Of a stretch of 6,433 nucleotides of DNA, positions 6,258-6,433 are shown one piece after another (position 1 is the stretch's first letter; every line of letters starts with the position of its first letter). Made by a program: the position numbers and the translations under genes. This stretch comes from an uncultured Bacillota bacterium. Its GTDB lineage: Bacteria > Bacillota_I > Bacilli_A > RF39 > UBA660. The notes below the pieces were generated by a model, which searched no databases, was not told the DNA's origin, and worked only from the letters and a program-made list of their open reading frames with translations. Location: contig CAMUZJ010000059.1 of the NCBI GenBank assembly GCA_947165195.1, forward strand, positions 1 through 6,433, in the 5' to 3' direction.

Positions 6258-6433
6258 CTAAAAATTTTTCCATACTTTTAAGATATCTTCTACTTTTTTA
6301 TAAATTCCTAGTAATTTATTCTTTTTATTTTTAAATATTACTAAATCTTCTATTTGATAAATATTTTTTAAAGGTTGCCCATTTTTAATTTTAAATTCTA
6401 AATCTTTATCTACTTCTATAATTGGATAATCTA
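6258..6433 (-). CDS. truB: tRNA pseudouridine-55 synthase TruB, C-terminal end (5' part outside the window)
   Basis: Reading the minus strand from the right edge gives 57 residues ending in TAG at 6260-6258, with no start because the gene begins outside the window. The sequence DYPIIEVDKDLEFKIKNGQP, then a short variable piece, then LVIFKNKKNKLLGIYKKVED (about 30-49), matches the C-terminal PUA-like end of TruB: the 'v.....ikNGqpl' motif followed by 'v.i....LlgIY' and a final 'k..kvf'-like KVWKNF. TruB makes pseudouridine 55 in the T-loop of tRNAs. The catalytic Asp lies outside the window. In Firmicutes truB normally follows rbfA; here it lies upstream of rimP, with the J/LysM gene between them. 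The fragment is short, but its motif order is distinctive. Confidence 0.75.
   Translation of the reverse strand, partial: DYPIIEVDKDLEFKIKNGQPLKNIYQIEDLVIFKNKKNKLLGIYKKVEDILKVWKNF

Noticed and set aside
1..6433. Mycoplasma-type code with TGA read as Trp
   Set aside because: Reading frames are intact with TGG for Trp at the positions checked (infB, the surface protein, truB), and no gene needs TGA to be read through. The absence of TGA among seven stops is only weakly suggestive.

Overview
This window is a block of minus-strand genes from an AT-rich (roughly 30% GC by eye) low-GC Gram-positive bacterium. Gene content, strong AGGAGG-type ribosome binding sites, extended -10 promoters and the type of surface protein at the left edge suggest an uncultured gut Bacilli/Mollicutes-like lineage (RF39-like). 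That placement is inference. Trp is encoded by TGG where checked, and all seven visible stops are TAA or TAG, so nothing indicates a reassigned TGA.

Reading in the direction of transcription (right to left): (1) 6433-6258, the last 57 codons of truB (tRNA pseudouridine-55 synthase), running off the right edge. (2) An extended -10 promoter, then 6190-5303, a 295-residue protein of unusual architecture: an N-terminal J domain with HPD motif, one membrane span, then two LysM domains. (3) 5302-5154, a regulatory gap with phased A-tracts, a strong promoter, and a stable hairpin at the very 5' end of the predicted transcript. (4) 5153-876, the translation and transcription factor operon rimP-nusA-ylxR-infB-rbfA, tightly packed and closed by a strong intrinsic terminator at 821-865. 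(5) A separate promoter at 762-790 and the 5' part of a secreted surface protein (728 to 1), cut by the left edge.

The operon genes are the usual housekeeping set: RimP and RbfA mature the 30S subunit, NusA controls pausing and termination, YlxR is a small RNA-binding or RNase P-linked protein, and InfB (IF2) places initiator tRNA. The cluster is reduced compared with Bacillus: ylxQ and ylxP are missing, truB does not follow rbfA but lies upstream on the other side of the J/LysM gene, and RimP has lost its whole C-terminal domain. The most notable items are the J-domain/LysM membrane protein, the single-domain RimP, and the rimP leader with its possible alternative pairing and curved upstream DNA.
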